A stretch of 64,000 nt of DNA. Origin: Halegenticoccus tardaugens (GTDB lineage: Archaea; Halobacteriota; Halobacteria; Halobacteriales; Haloferacaceae). Shown piece by piece: positions 1-8,573 of this stretch (position 1 is the first letter of the stretch; every line of letters starts with the position of its first letter). The stretch covers positions 1 through 64,000 of the forward strand of contig NZ_SDIC01000012.1 in assembly GCF_004116405.1 (NCBI RefSeq). The letters run 5' to 3'. Under the pieces are notes generated by a model that saw nothing but the letters and a program-made list of their open reading frames with translations, was not told the origin of the DNA and searched no databases. The translations under genes and the position numbers were made by a program.

Positions 1-133
1 CGTGATCGAGCGCGACCGCCCGCGAGAGCCGCCCCGGCGAGTACACCACGTCTGCCCGCCGGAGCGCCTCCCGCCCGCGCACCGTCACGAGGCCCGCGTC
101 GCCCGGACCGAGTCCGACGCCGTACAGCGTCAT
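1..133 (-). CDS. cbiL: Precorrin-2 / cobalt-factor II C20-methyltransferase, 5' part only
   Basis: This is the first 44 codons of a gene running off the left edge. The N-terminus MTLYGVGLGPGDAGLVTVRG is the typical opening of the tetrapyrrole (precorrin) methyltransferase fold, with the GxGPGDxxLxTxRg loop that begins the SAM-binding site. Within that family, this opening best fits the CobI/CbiL C20-methyltransferases of cobalamin synthesis. The assignment to the C20 enzyme rather than another corrin methyltransferase is inference from a short fragment. It follows moaB and the CobW-like genes on the same strand, so a cobalamin cluster probably continues to the left. Confidence 0.72.
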   Translation of the reverse strand, partial: MTLYGVGLGPGDAGLVTVRGREALRRADVVYSPGRLSRAVALDH

Positions 134-189
134 CGTTCGCGCCTCCACGTCGGGTGTGTCATCGTTTACGCCTCCGCGTCGGGCACACG

Positions 190-804
190 TCAGTCATGCG
201 CTTTCTCCGCCCCGCCGTCCGCGCCGTCGTTTCGGTGGCTCGTCGCCAACCCGGCGAGGTGAGGCGTCTCCTCGACGATGATCGCCTCGGTCGCCAGCCG
301 GACCGCGTTCGCGCTGCCCGGGAGGACGAACACCGGTGCGCCGCGGGCGATCCCCGCGACGGCGCGCGTCGCGACCGCGCGCGTGCCGACCTCGTCGTAC
401 GAGAACCGCCTGAACAGCTCGCCGAAGCCGGGCAGCGTCTTCTCGAAGACGCCCGAGACTGCCTCGACGGTCACGTCGTCGGCCGTGACGCCCGTTCCCC
501 CGGTCGTGAGGACCGCGTCGACGTCCGGGCGGTCGATCGCGCGCTGGACGGTCGTCCGGATCCGCGCGTAGTCGTCGGGGACGAGCTCTCGGACGGTCAC
601 GTCGTGGCCGCGTTCGCGGAGGATCCCCTCGGCGGCGTCCCCGCCCGGATCGTCGACGGGACCGCTCGCCGCCTCGCGCGAGCGCGAGGTGGAGACCGTC
701 ACGATCGCCGCGTAGAAGGGATCGATCACGTCGTGTCCGTGGTCGTCCTGCGTTCTGCGGTCTTCGACCGGGACGAACCCCGGTTTCGTCGTCCGATCGG
801 TCAT
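190..804 (-). CDS. moaB: MoaB/Mog-type molybdopterin biosynthesis protein
   Basis: This 204-residue protein has the MoaB/MogA fold. It carries TTGGTGVTADDVTVEA, the conserved TGGTG motif that binds molybdopterin or MPT-AMP, then FGELFRRFSYDEVGTRA and a late VFVLPGSANAVRL segment equivalent to the PGSP/N loop. These proteins adenylylate molybdopterin before metal insertion. The N-terminal ~30 residues are an acidic extension common in haloarchaeal copies. The ATG overlaps the stop of the upstream COG0523 gene by 4 bases (ATGA), which indicates translational coupling. Coupling to a metallochaperone-type GTPase is unusual company for moaB. Confidence 0.9.
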   Translation of the reverse strand: MTDRTTKPGFVPVEDRRTQDDHGHDVIDPFYAAIVTVSTSRSREAASGPVDDPGGDAAEGILRERGHDVTVRELVPDDYARIRTTVQRAIDRPDVDAVLTTGGTGVTADDVTVEAVSGVFEKTLPGFGELFRRFSYDEVGTRAVATRAVAGIARGAPVFVLPGSANAVRLATEAIIVEETPHLAGLATSHRNDGADGGAEKAHD

Positions 805-2138
805 GGCGTCGTCGAGAGCTTCGTTTTGATCCCGGCGTCCGTGGCGACCAACTCCTGCGCGGGGGCGGCCGGGAACGGGTTGTCGAAGCCGTCCCACGCT
901 TCGTCCATCTCCTCCTCCGTGAGGAGACAATCGTCGAGCGCCGACGCGAGCGCCCCCTCGTCGATCCCCCGGCCGATGAAGACGAGCGTGATCTCGCGGT
1001 CGCCCCACTCGTCGTCCCAGTGCACGTCGGGGTGCGCCCTGCGGTAGGCGTCGCGCTGGAACTCGGGGAGGCTCGCCACCCAGCGGCCGTTGACGTCGAC
1101 GCGGGTCCGCGGGCCCGCCTGACTGAGGTTCAGCGCCAGCCGCTCGCGACCGGCGACCCACACGAGCCCCTTCGAGCGGAGCAGGCCGTCCGGGAGGTCG
1201 CGGAGCAACGCGGCGAACCGTCCGGGGTGGAAGGGCCGGCTCCGCTCGTACACGAACGAGCGAACGCCGTACTCCTCCGGCGGGTGGAGGTGGTCGTGGT
1301 CGTCATCGTGGCCGTGGCCGTGGTCGTGACCGTGATCGTCATCGTGGCCGTGGTCGAAGTCGCGATTTCGCGCGTCAGCGGGGTCGCCCTCTTCGTCCCG
1401 TTCGCCCTCGGAACCGTGTCGTTCGAGCGCCTGCTTCCAGCCGGCCGACTTGCTCGCGGTTTCCCGGTCGAACAGCCCGGTGTCGAGGATCTCGCCGGGA
1501 TCGACCTCGCCGAACGCCGTCCAGACGAGGCGCGCGTTCGGCTGGAGCGATCGGAGGAGGCGCTCTACCTCCGCCGTGTCCTCGTCGGCGACGAGGTCGC
1601 GCTTGTTGACGAGGAGCACGTCGCAGAACTCCACCTGCTCGACAAGCAGGTCGGCGAGCGGGCGCGTCCCGCCGTCGTCGGGGCCGGCGCGCTCGGGGTC
1701 GCCGTCGGCGAACGCTCGGAGGAACCGCGGGGCGTCCACGACGGTGACCGTCGTGTCGAGCCGGTACAGGTCGGCCGCGGGACCGCGGCCGGCGAACACC
1801 CGCGCGATCGGCGCGGGCTCGCCGATCCCCGAGGCCTCGACGAGGAGGTAGTCGAACTCGTACTCGCGGGCGAGTCGAACGAGTTCGGTCCGGAGCTCAC
1901 CGCGCAGACCGCAGCAGATGCAGCCGTTCGAGAGGGCGGCGACGCGGCTCTCCCCGCCGGGGAGGTCCGCCCGCCGCTCGACGAGGTCGGCGTCGACGTT
2001 CACCTCCCCCACGTCGTTCACCACGACCGCGACGTCGCGGCCGTCCTCGAGGGTGAGCAGGCGGTTGAGCGTCGTCGTCTTCCCCGCACCCAAACTTCCG
2101 CTCAGCACCGTCACCGGAATCTTCGAATCGCTCGTCAT
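801..2138 (-). CDS. COG0523 (CobW/ZNG1-type) metallochaperone GTPase with His-rich loop
   Basis: This 445-residue G3E-family GTPase starts at MTSDSKIP. It has a P-loop (SGSLGAGKTT, residues 13-22), the metal-binding CxCC motif within NGCICC (73-76), a later NKRDL guanine-specificity motif and a C-terminal CobW_C domain ending in a second acidic helix. Before that domain is a strongly His/Asp-rich stretch (DHGHDDDHGHDHGHGHD), a likely metal-storage or acquisition loop. Family members deliver Zn or Co to client enzymes using GTP hydrolysis. It follows its paralogue by 8 bp and overlaps moaB. Linkage to NikR and to a cobalamin gene makes cobalt or nickel plausible, but zinc cannot be excluded. 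Confidence 0.9.
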   Translation of the reverse strand: MTSDSKIPVTVLSGSLGAGKTTTLNRLLTLEDGRDVAVVVNDVGEVNVDADLVERRADLPGGESRVAALSNGCICCGLRGELRTELVRLAREYEFDYLLVEASGIGEPAPIARVFAGRGPAADLYRLDTTVTVVDAPRFLRAFADGDPERAGPDDGGTRPLADLLVEQVEFCDVLLVNKRDLVADEDTAEVERLLRSLQPNARLVWTAFGEVDPGEILDTGLFDRETASKSAGWKQALERHGSEGERDEEGDPADARNRDFDHGHDDDHGHDHGHGHDDDHDHLHPPEEYGVRSFVYERSRPFHPGRFAALLRDLPDGLLRSKGLVWVAGRERLALNLSQAGPRTRVDVNGRWVASLPEFQRDAYRRAHPDVHWDDEWGDREITLVFIGRGIDEGALASALDDCLLTEEEMDEAWDGFDNPFPAAPAQELVATDAGIKTKLSTTP

Positions 2139-2146
2139 ACCGGCGA

Positions 2147-3364
2147 TCAATCGTCCGCGAGCGCTAGCTCGCGCTGTCCCTCCGGCGAGAAGGGGTCGGA
2201 GAAGTCGTCCCACGCTTCGTCCATCTCCTCCTCCGTGAGGAGGCAGTCGTCGAGCGCCGACGCGAGCGCTTCCTCGTCGACCTGCCGACCGATGAAGACG
2301 AGCTGGATGCCCCGGTCGCCCCACTCGTCGTCCCAGTCCTCCTCGATGCCCGGCCGCGCGGCGAAGTAGCGCCGCTTTTCCTCCTCCGGGAGCGTCGCCA
2401 GCCAGACGCCGGCGGGGCCGGCCCTGACGGACCGACCCGCCTTGTCGAGTCCCATTGCGACGTCCTCGCGGCCGGCCGACCAGAAGAAGCCCTTCGCCCG
2501 GACGACGCCGTCCGGGAGATCGCGGAGCAGCGCGGCGATCCGCTCGGGGTGGAAGGGCCGATCCCGCTCGTAGACGAACGAGACGACGCCGTGTTCCGCG
2601 GCCGCGTCGTCGTGGTGGTGGCCCTCCTGTAGCTCGCGCTTCCAGCCCGCGGATTGGCTCGCGCGCTGGAAGTCGAACCGCCCGGTGTCGAGAATCTCGT
2701 CGGGGTCGACCCGACCGTGCTCCGTCCTGAGGACCTTCGCGCGCGGTTGCAGCGCCCGGATCGTCGCCTCGATCTCAGCCAGCTCCTCGTCGGGGACGAG
2801 ATCGCACTTGTTGAGCACGAGCACGTCGCAGAACTCGATCTGGTCCATGAGCACCTCCTCGGGGACGCGAGCGTCGTCGGGTTCGACCGCCTCGTCCGTC
2901 AGCGCGCGCCCGGAGTCGAACCCCTTCCAGAAGCTGTAGGCGTCGACGACGCTCACCATCGTGTCGAGTTCGTAGACGCCCGTCGGGTCGAACGACGCGT
3001 CCTCGAACCCCCGCGCGAACGTCTGCGCGACCGGGATCGGCTCGCTGATCCCGGACGACTCGACGAGCAGGTAGTCGAAGTCGCGCCGCTCGGCGAGCCG
3101 CCCGACCTCGTCGAGCATGTCGCCGCGGAGGCGACAGCAGATGCAGCCGTTCGAGAGTTCGATGATCTCCTCGTCTTCCTGCGTGAGCTCGGACTCGCGC
3201 TCGACGAGGTCGGCGTCGACGTTCACCTCGCCCATGTCGTTCACCACGACGGCGGCGTCGAGTTCGCGCTCGACGTTCAGCACGTGGTTCAACACGGTCG
3301 TCTTCCCCGCGCCGAGGCTGCCACTCAGAACTGTCACCGGAATCGGGTCCGTGCGAGACGGCAT
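2147..3364 (-). CDS. COG0523 (CobW/ZNG1-type) metallochaperone GTPase, paralogue 2
   Basis: This 405-residue protein is a tandem paralogue of the next gene. It has the same P-loop (SGSLGAGKTT), NGCICC metal motif, NKCDLV G4 motif (Cys where the partner has Arg) and CobW_C domain. It lacks the long His/Asp loop and has only a short HHHDDAAAEHG. The last ~60 codons are nearly identical in DNA to the end of the partner, suggesting recent duplication or gene conversion. It is the first gene of the unit and is divergent from a NikR-type regulator across a 97-bp AT-rich region with two palindromes, so metal-responsive control is likely. Confidence 0.9.
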   Translation of the reverse strand: MPSRTDPIPVTVLSGSLGAGKTTVLNHVLNVERELDAAVVVNDMGEVNVDADLVERESELTQEDEEIIELSNGCICCRLRGDMLDEVGRLAERRDFDYLLVESSGISEPIPVAQTFARGFEDASFDPTGVYELDTMVSVVDAYSFWKGFDSGRALTDEAVEPDDARVPEEVLMDQIEFCDVLVLNKCDLVPDEELAEIEATIRALQPRAKVLRTEHGRVDPDEILDTGRFDFQRASQSAGWKRELQEGHHHDDAAAEHGVVSFVYERDRPFHPERIAALLRDLPDGVVRAKGFFWSAGREDVAMGLDKAGRSVRAGPAGVWLATLPEEEKRRYFAARPGIEEDWDDEWGDRGIQLVFIGRQVDEEALASALDDCLLTEEEMDEAWDDFSDPFSPEGQRELALADD

Positions 3365-3370
3365 ACGCTG

Positions 3371-3440
3371 ATTATGAAAATAACTTCACTTAATAGTATT
3401 TATTACGATTCCACTACAAAATCATAATAATTTCTATTAT
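3371..3440. promoter_or_regulatory. Divergent promoter with two TAATA-N5-TATTA palindromes
   Basis: The AT-rich gap between the COG0523 unit and nikR holds two palindromes of identical design, TAATA-N5-TATTA, at 3391-3405 and 3425-3439. The second extends one base each side. Each lies about 27-37 bases from one of the two divergent start codons, where a leaderless haloarchaeal TATA box is expected. A wider inverted pair ATTATGA (3371-3377) and TCATAAT (3422-3428) also spans the region. I infer operators for the adjacent NikR-type protein; part of the symmetry could simply be TATA sequence. Confidence 0.55.
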
Positions 3441-3461
3441 CGATAAGGAACTAGTTGTTAT

Positions 3462-3890
3462 ATGGTCGTCGTCAGCATCTCGATGCCGGACGCGCTCGTG
3501 GATCGGCTCGACGCCTACGCGGAGGAACACGGATACGGCGGACGGAGCGAGGTGGTCCGAAGGGGGGCGCGGACCCTCCTCGACGAGTTCGCGCCGGAGA
3601 AATGCGGGGACGGAACGCACGTCTGTACGCTGACCGTCATCTTCGATTACGGGTCCGTGAGCGTCGAAACGCGGCTGTCGCGCCTCCGCCACGCCCACGA
3701 CGGGGTCGTTCGATCGAACGCCCACGCGCACGTCGGCGAGCGGTACTGCGCGGAGCTTTTCGTCCTCGAAGGACCGATCGAGGACGTGTCGGCGTTCGTC
3801 GGCGACGCGCGCGCGGTGCGGGACGTCGTCGCAATCGAGTACTCGACGATCCCGCTCGCCGACCTCGAAGCGCCGCGTCCCGCGGAGTGA
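3462..3890 (+). CDS. nikR: NikR-type ribbon-helix-helix metal-responsive regulator
   Basis: This 142-residue protein has an N-terminal ribbon-helix-helix (VVSISMPDALVDRLDAYAEE, then RSEVVRRGAR) and a C-terminal ACT-like metal-sensing domain. His77, His88, His90 and Cys96 reproduce the spacing of the E. coli NikR high-affinity nickel site (His76, His87, His89, Cys95) exactly. It is therefore probably a functional Ni/Co-type sensor. It is divergent from two COG0523 GTPases with no nickel ABC transporter nearby, so its targets here are likely the metallochaperones and itself. Which metal it senses in vivo cannot be read from sequence. Confidence 0.9.
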   Translation: MVVVSISMPDALVDRLDAYAEEHGYGGRSEVVRRGARTLLDEFAPEKCGDGTHVCTLTVIFDYGSVSVETRLSRLRHAHDGVVRSNAHAHVGERYCAELFVLEGPIEDVSAFVGDARAVRDVVAIEYSTIPLADLEAPRPAE

Positions 3891-3927
3891 ACTGCGCCGG
3901 TTCGCTGGACCCCGCCGTCGGAGCCCG

Positions 3928-6900
3928 TTACGTCTCCACGCCCGCGACGGCGTTCGAATCCGTCGTTCCGTCGACCGGCACCCATCGATCGCCGTCGACA
4001 GACACCTCCACGGGGCCGAACTCGTACGCGTTCGTCTCTGTCAGTTCGTCCGGCGCTTCGGCGAAGTACGTGTAGTGCGTCTCGTCGTCCGCCGCGGCGG
4101 TCGACTCGAAGTAGACGTACAGTCCGTCCTCGGTCTCCTCGACTCGTTCGACGTCGTCGGAGTGTGCTTCGAGAACCGTCCACTCCGACGGAACGACGTC
4201 GCGGACGGCGGCCTCCAGCGATGGGTCCACGGCCAGGTCCACGCGGTTCGTCTGCCCGCCGGTGAACGTCGATCCGTCGTCCTCCCTGGTTCCGGAGACG
4301 GTGAAGGGGGGCTCGGCCGGGTCGACCTCGAAGGAACCGCTGCCGAAGGTCCGCTCTTCCGTCCCGGTTCGACGGACCTGTCTGAAGCCGAGCGCGTTCG
4401 TCAGCGCGAGCTGGCCGAGGAACGAGACGGCGTAATCCAGCAGGCCGAACGGATGGAGGTTGGACTGCGACGCCGGCGGCAACAGCCCGCCGATCACGTG
4501 AATCCCGGTTCCGTCGCCCTCGCTCCGCGTGAGCGAGCCGGCGGAGACCGCCCCGTCGGTCGTGGCGGCGATCGCCGCCACGGTCCCTCCCGAGGCGGCC
4601 GCGAGCCTGAACGCCTCCTCGTCGACGAGCGTCATCGGGGCCTCGTCGTCCGTCGAGTAGCCGAGCGGCGCGATCTTCCAGAGCGTCTTCTGCACGGGCC
4701 GCGCGTCTTCTAGCATCGGGTGGTCGAGGTCCTTCTCTTCGAGGTGGGCGACGTAGAACGCCGCGTCGACGACGTCGTCCTCGGCGATCGAACGCGCGAG
4801 ATCGTTCTCCATCGCGCCGAGGGAGCGAACCCCCGCGTCCGTCAGCACGAGGGTTCCGTCGTTCTCGACGAAGTCGTCGAGTGCGGCGACGTAGTCGGCG
4901 TCGTCCAGCCCCTCGTCGTGGATGACGACGGCGTTGTCGTACGCGGAGAGCGCGCCTTCCTTTACCTCCGCGACGGTCACCGGGTCGACCGTGCCGTCCG
5001 CGACGGCGTCCTCGTAGTCCTCGAAGAAGCGAAGCGGCGTTACCTCGTAGTCGCGCTGTTCGTACCCGAGAGCGTCCCGCGGATCGGGGTTCGAGCCGGA
5101 CGCGGCGAGCGTCGCGACCCGCACGTCGACCTGCTCCGCGGCGTCGATCAGGTTCTCGACGCGAACCGTCCACGTCCCGGCCTCGGGCTCGGTTACGATC
5201 CACCCGGGACCGCTACAGCACCGCCCGCCGGCGGCGTGCTCACCGTCGGGGTCGAACGACCGGACGACCGCCCCGTCGGGATCGAGCAACTCCGTCCGCA
5301 ACAGCGCCTCGTGTCCGTGCACGTGGATCGAGAGCGTGTGGAGGCCGGATTCGACCTCGAACGTCGTCGAGCGCTTCCCCTCGGCCGCCACGCGCTCTCT
5401 GTGTACGGTGTGGTCGACCGCCGTTTCTCCGTCCCCGCCGTCGTCCGAGCGAAACGAGAGGTCGTCGGACGATCGGGTGAGCGCGTCGGCGACGACGTAG
5501 GCGGTCGACTCGCCGCCCGCCTCGACGACGGCCTCGAACTCGTCGTCGGTGTTCGGCGTGTCGCTGTTCGCGACCGCGTAGTCGGCGACCGTCCGAATCG
5601 CCGTGACGTAGCCGGTCACCTGCATCTCGACCAGTTCTGGATCGAACGCGTTCGACCCGACCATGTGCGAGTACGCCATCTCGAAGTCCATCGTCGTCAT
5701 ACCGAGCCCACCGAGTTCCTCCGGGTGGGCCATCCAATCGCCCATCGCCCCGGAGACGGTGTACCCGATGGTGTCCCAGATGGTGCTGTAGTCGTACGCC
5801 TGTTCCGGGAGCGTCCCGAAGCCGAGGGGTGCGGGATTCGTCCCGCCGGTGACGGCCTCCTGGAACTCGCCGGCCGTCACCCACGTTTCGAGCGCGTCCT
5901 CCAGCGTCTCGTCGATGACGCGGTTCATCTCGTACAGCTCGTGCAGGTCGCGGGTGTCGAACTGATCCTGGCTGATCAGTCCCAGCACGAACTCCTTGGA
6001 GTTCAACATCCCGTGGAGGTCCGCGCCGTAGTTCAGGCTCTCGTACTCCCGGAAGTGCTCGACGATCGCCAGCGCGTCGGTCACGCGCTCCAGCGACCGC
6101 TCCGCCGGGTCGTCGGGTTCGCCCGGGTAGTGAGCCGGGTCGATCCACCCGACCGTCGGATACTGCCGGTTCGTGTCGTACACCCCCGCGTTCCCGCGCT
6201 CGTAGAACGGGGCGACCGGCGCGCCCTCGTCGGGTCCGAGCAGTTGCCACCCGCTCTCGTACTGGGGATGCTTCGCCACCCAGCCGTCCGGGTTGGTGTA
6301 ACAGAAGATCAACACGAGGTCGTCGAGCAACTCCTCGGTCTCCGGATCCTCGCCGCGAAGCAGACGCTCTACGTATCGCGATCCGGCCTCCGCGCCGGCG
6401 CGTTCGAGCCCGTGCAGCGAGAGGCTGTAGAAGACCTTCTCCTTCCGTCGGAAGGCGTCATCGTCCCCGACGTCGTTCGTCACCTCCGCGACGTAGACGT
6501 CCTTTGGATCCGGCCGAGCGGACACCTCGTTGTAGTGGCCGGGACTCTCCCCGATGGAGTACACCCGAAGGCGATCGCCGTGCTCCGATTCGAGGCGCGT
6601 CAGCCCGTCGATCAGCTGCTCGAAGTCGACGAAGTCGACGCTCCGCTCCGGCTCGGGGAACACCCCGAACGGGTAGTAGCCGAGCCGCCAGAACGGGTTC
6701 GACCCCGGCGAGTGCGACAGCTCCTCGGCGGTGGGGATCTCGGCGACGGCCGCCGCCTCGGTCGCCGTGAGCCGAGCGTGTCCAGCCGGCCGGGGGGCGA
6801 GCGTCGTCACCGCGTCGGAGACGAGGGAGTCGAACTCCTCGACCCCCGACTCGTCCGCGAAGGTGACGAGCGTCGGGACCGCGAAATCGTCCGGCGTGTG

Positions 6901-7077
6901 ATTGACGACGTACTCGTAGTCCGTCGTCGTCGCGTCCGAGGACACGTCCGCCGTGGCGTTCCCCGGGAGCGCGAGCGCGCCGGCGGTCGCCGCCGCGAGC
7001 CTGACGAAGTCACGCCTGTCAATGTCTACCTCGGTAAATCGATCGGTGCGTCCGTCCGCGTTCGAGTCGTCCATCAT
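3928..7077 (-). CDS. Tat-exported M14 zinc carboxypeptidase with accessory C-terminal module
   Basis: This 1049-residue precursor begins with a Tat leader (RRDFVRLAAATAGALALPG, from residue 21). The peptidase M14 domain (about 130-490) shows HGLE zinc ligands (His222, Glu225), the DTNR substrate-binding element (~301-304), the third ligand in ADLHG (His355) and a MTTMDFE catalytic Glu (466). A pre-peptidase-like beta domain follows (~550-670), then a class I glutamine-amidotransferase-like region (~690-880). The last ~125 residues are homologous to the end of the S8 protease two genes upstream. It lies 21 bp after a subtilase gene, so it is the third gene of a secreted-peptidase operon. Two ATG codons are adjacent; either could start. 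Confidence 0.88.
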   Translation of the reverse strand: MMDDSNADGRTDRFTEVDIDRRDFVRLAAATAGALALPGNATADVSSDATTTDYEYVVNHTPDDFAVPTLVTFADESGVEEFDSLVSDAVTTLAPRPAGHARLTATEAAAVAEIPTAEELSHSPGSNPFWRLGYYPFGVFPEPERSVDFVDFEQLIDGLTRLESEHGDRLRVYSIGESPGHYNEVSARPDPKDVYVAEVTNDVGDDDAFRRKEKVFYSLSLHGLERAGAEAGSRYVERLLRGEDPETEELLDDLVLIFCYTNPDGWVAKHPQYESGWQLLGPDEGAPVAPFYERGNAGVYDTNRQYPTVGWIDPAHYPGEPDDPAERSLERVTDALAIVEHFREYESLNYGADLHGMLNSKEFVLGLISQDQFDTRDLHELYEMNRVIDETLEDALETWVTAGEFQEAVTGGTNPAPLGFGTLPEQAYDYSTIWDTIGYTVSGAMGDWMAHPEELGGLGMTTMDFEMAYSHMVGSNAFDPELVEMQVTGYVTAIRTVADYAVANSDTPNTDDEFEAVVEAGGESTAYVVADALTRSSDDLSFRSDDGGDGETAVDHTVHRERVAAEGKRSTTFEVESGLHTLSIHVHGHEALLRTELLDPDGAVVRSFDPDGEHAAGGRCCSGPGWIVTEPEAGTWTVRVENLIDAAEQVDVRVATLAASGSNPDPRDALGYEQRDYEVTPLRFFEDYEDAVADGTVDPVTVAEVKEGALSAYDNAVVIHDEGLDDADYVAALDDFVENDGTLVLTDAGVRSLGAMENDLARSIAEDDVVDAAFYVAHLEEKDLDHPMLEDARPVQKTLWKIAPLGYSTDDEAPMTLVDEEAFRLAAASGGTVAAIAATTDGAVSAGSLTRSEGDGTGIHVIGGLLPPASQSNLHPFGLLDYAVSFLGQLALTNALGFRQVRRTGTEERTFGSGSFEVDPAEPPFTVSGTREDDGSTFTGGQTNRVDLAVDPSLEAAVRDVVPSEWTVLEAHSDDVERVEETEDGLYVYFESTAAADDETHYTYFAEAPDELTETNAYEFGPVEVSVDGDRWVPVDGTTDSNAVAGVET

Positions 7078-7098
7078 GGTTCAAAGATCGGTTTGTGA

Positions 7099-8523
7099 TC
7101 AGTCCACGAGCGTCACGTCATCGAACCCGGCCAGCGCGTCGGCCTCGGCGCGTTCGACCGCGGCCGCGGCGTCGACGAAGCCCGCGCCGACGCTCGCCGG
7201 TTCGTAGCCGTCGCGGGCGTCGTACGCCTCGGCCTCGACCGTGTTGAGCACGTCGAGGGGATCGGGGAACGCGCCGTGGTTCTCCCGGTAGGCGTCCACG
7301 ACGAGCGTCGCGATCCCGGTCGCGTGCGGGCAGGCCATGCTCGTCCCGCTGATGGTCGCGTAGTAGAGGCGGCCGTCGTCGGCGCTCTGCGCCTGCAGGG
7401 GGTCGTCGGGCGACATCGTGCTCACGATCTCGTTGCCCGGCGCGCCCACGCCCGGCCGGTAGAGACCGAGCGGGTCGTCCCCGCCGTCGCCGTCGTAGTA
7501 CGCTTCGAGGTTCCGGTGGGCGGTCTCGCGGTCGTGGTTGTCGTCCTCGCGGCCGCGCGAGGAGAAGTCGGTGACGGATTTGTCGTCCCGCGTCGCCGCC
7601 ACGCCGAGGACGTGCGGGGCCTTCGCGTAGTCGTTGAGCGTGCCGTAGTCGTCGCCGTCGTTGCCGGCGGCGAACACGGGGAGGATGCCGGCGTCGAGCG
7701 CGTGCCACGTCGCGACGCTGAGCGCGTCGTCGGGGTCGAAGTCCTCGCCGCTCGACGCGCCGTAGGAGTTCGAGACGACCTGGTACGTCTCGCCGTCGCC
7801 GTTCGCGAGCATGTGGTCGTACGCCGCGGCCGCCTTCAGGATCGTGATCGCGAGGCCGGTCGAGTAGCTCGTGAGCGTCGCGTCGGGGGCCATCCCCCGG
7901 AACCGCCCGTCGCTCGCGCTCCCGTCGCCGGCGACGGTGCCGGAGCAGTGGGTCCCGTGGCCGATCTCGTCGGTGTCGGCCGGACCGGCGTCGACCCACA
8001 GCGTCGGATCGCCGAGGGGGTTGCCGGCCCACTGGTAGTTCGCGTCGATGGCGTCGGCGAGATCCGGGTGGTCGCCGTCGACGCCGCTGTCGATGACGAC
8101 CGCGTGCGCCGATTCGCCGGTGTAGCCGTCCGCCGATTGGACCGTCTCGACGCCGGTCACCTCGCGGCCGTCGTCGTTGTAGTACTCCAGTTCGCGGTTC
8201 GCCTGCACGCGCCGGACCTCGGGCCACCCGGCGACGGTTTCGATCTGCGCGCCGGTGAGCGTCGCGTACCCGACGGGGAGCACCTCGAACGCGAGGTAGC
8301 CCTCGGCGAGGTCGAGCGCACCGAGGCGGTCGACGTCGTCGTTGGACGCGAAGACGACGAGCGCCTCCTGGAGCGCGTCGCTCGCGGCGTCCAGGGTATC
8401 GTCGACGACGTCGGAGAGCCCGCCGGCGCTCGCGACGCCCGCGAAGGGGGCGAGCGAGGCCGCGCCGGTCGTTTTGAGTACGGTTCGTCTCGTGAGCGTC
8501 GTGAACTTCGTGCGGTCCGTCAT
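7099..8523 (-). CDS. Tat-exported S8 subtilisin-like serine protease
   Basis: This 474-residue precursor has a Tat signal (RRTVLKTTGAASLAPFAG, from residue 12), an inhibitor-I9-like propeptide (~50-115) and a full S8 domain. The catalytic triad is Asp145 (VVIDSGVDGDHPD), His189 (GHGTHCSG) and Ser395 (SGTSMACPH), with oxyanion Asn288 (AAGND). It resembles compact halolysin-type enzymes and ends soon after the catalytic core, without the C-terminal module of its two neighbours. It sits between an S8 gene (50 bp gap) and an M14 gene (21 bp gap) on the same strand. Co-transcription and coordinated extracellular proteolysis are likely. Confidence 0.92.
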   Translation of the reverse strand: MTDRTKFTTLTRRTVLKTTGAASLAPFAGVASAGGLSDVVDDTLDAASDALQEALVVFASNDDVDRLGALDLAEGYLAFEVLPVGYATLTGAQIETVAGWPEVRRVQANRELEYYNDDGREVTGVETVQSADGYTGESAHAVVIDSGVDGDHPDLADAIDANYQWAGNPLGDPTLWVDAGPADTDEIGHGTHCSGTVAGDGSASDGRFRGMAPDATLTSYSTGLAITILKAAAAYDHMLANGDGETYQVVSNSYGASSGEDFDPDDALSVATWHALDAGILPVFAAGNDGDDYGTLNDYAKAPHVLGVAATRDDKSVTDFSSRGREDDNHDRETAHRNLEAYYDGDGGDDPLGLYRPGVGAPGNEIVSTMSPDDPLQAQSADDGRLYYATISGTSMACPHATGIATLVVDAYRENHGAFPDPLDVLNTVEAEAYDARDGYEPASVGAGFVDAAAAVERAEADALAGFDDVTLVD

Positions 8524-8573
8524 TCGTGTGGTGTGTGGTTCGTCGATTGCGTGTCTGTGCGATTCGCGGCGCG

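Noticed and set aside
4720..7098. Long plus-strand open frames opposite the peptidase operon
   Set aside because: High G+C gives long antisense frames; composition (Arg, Val, His repeats) and lack of family motifs show they are shadows.
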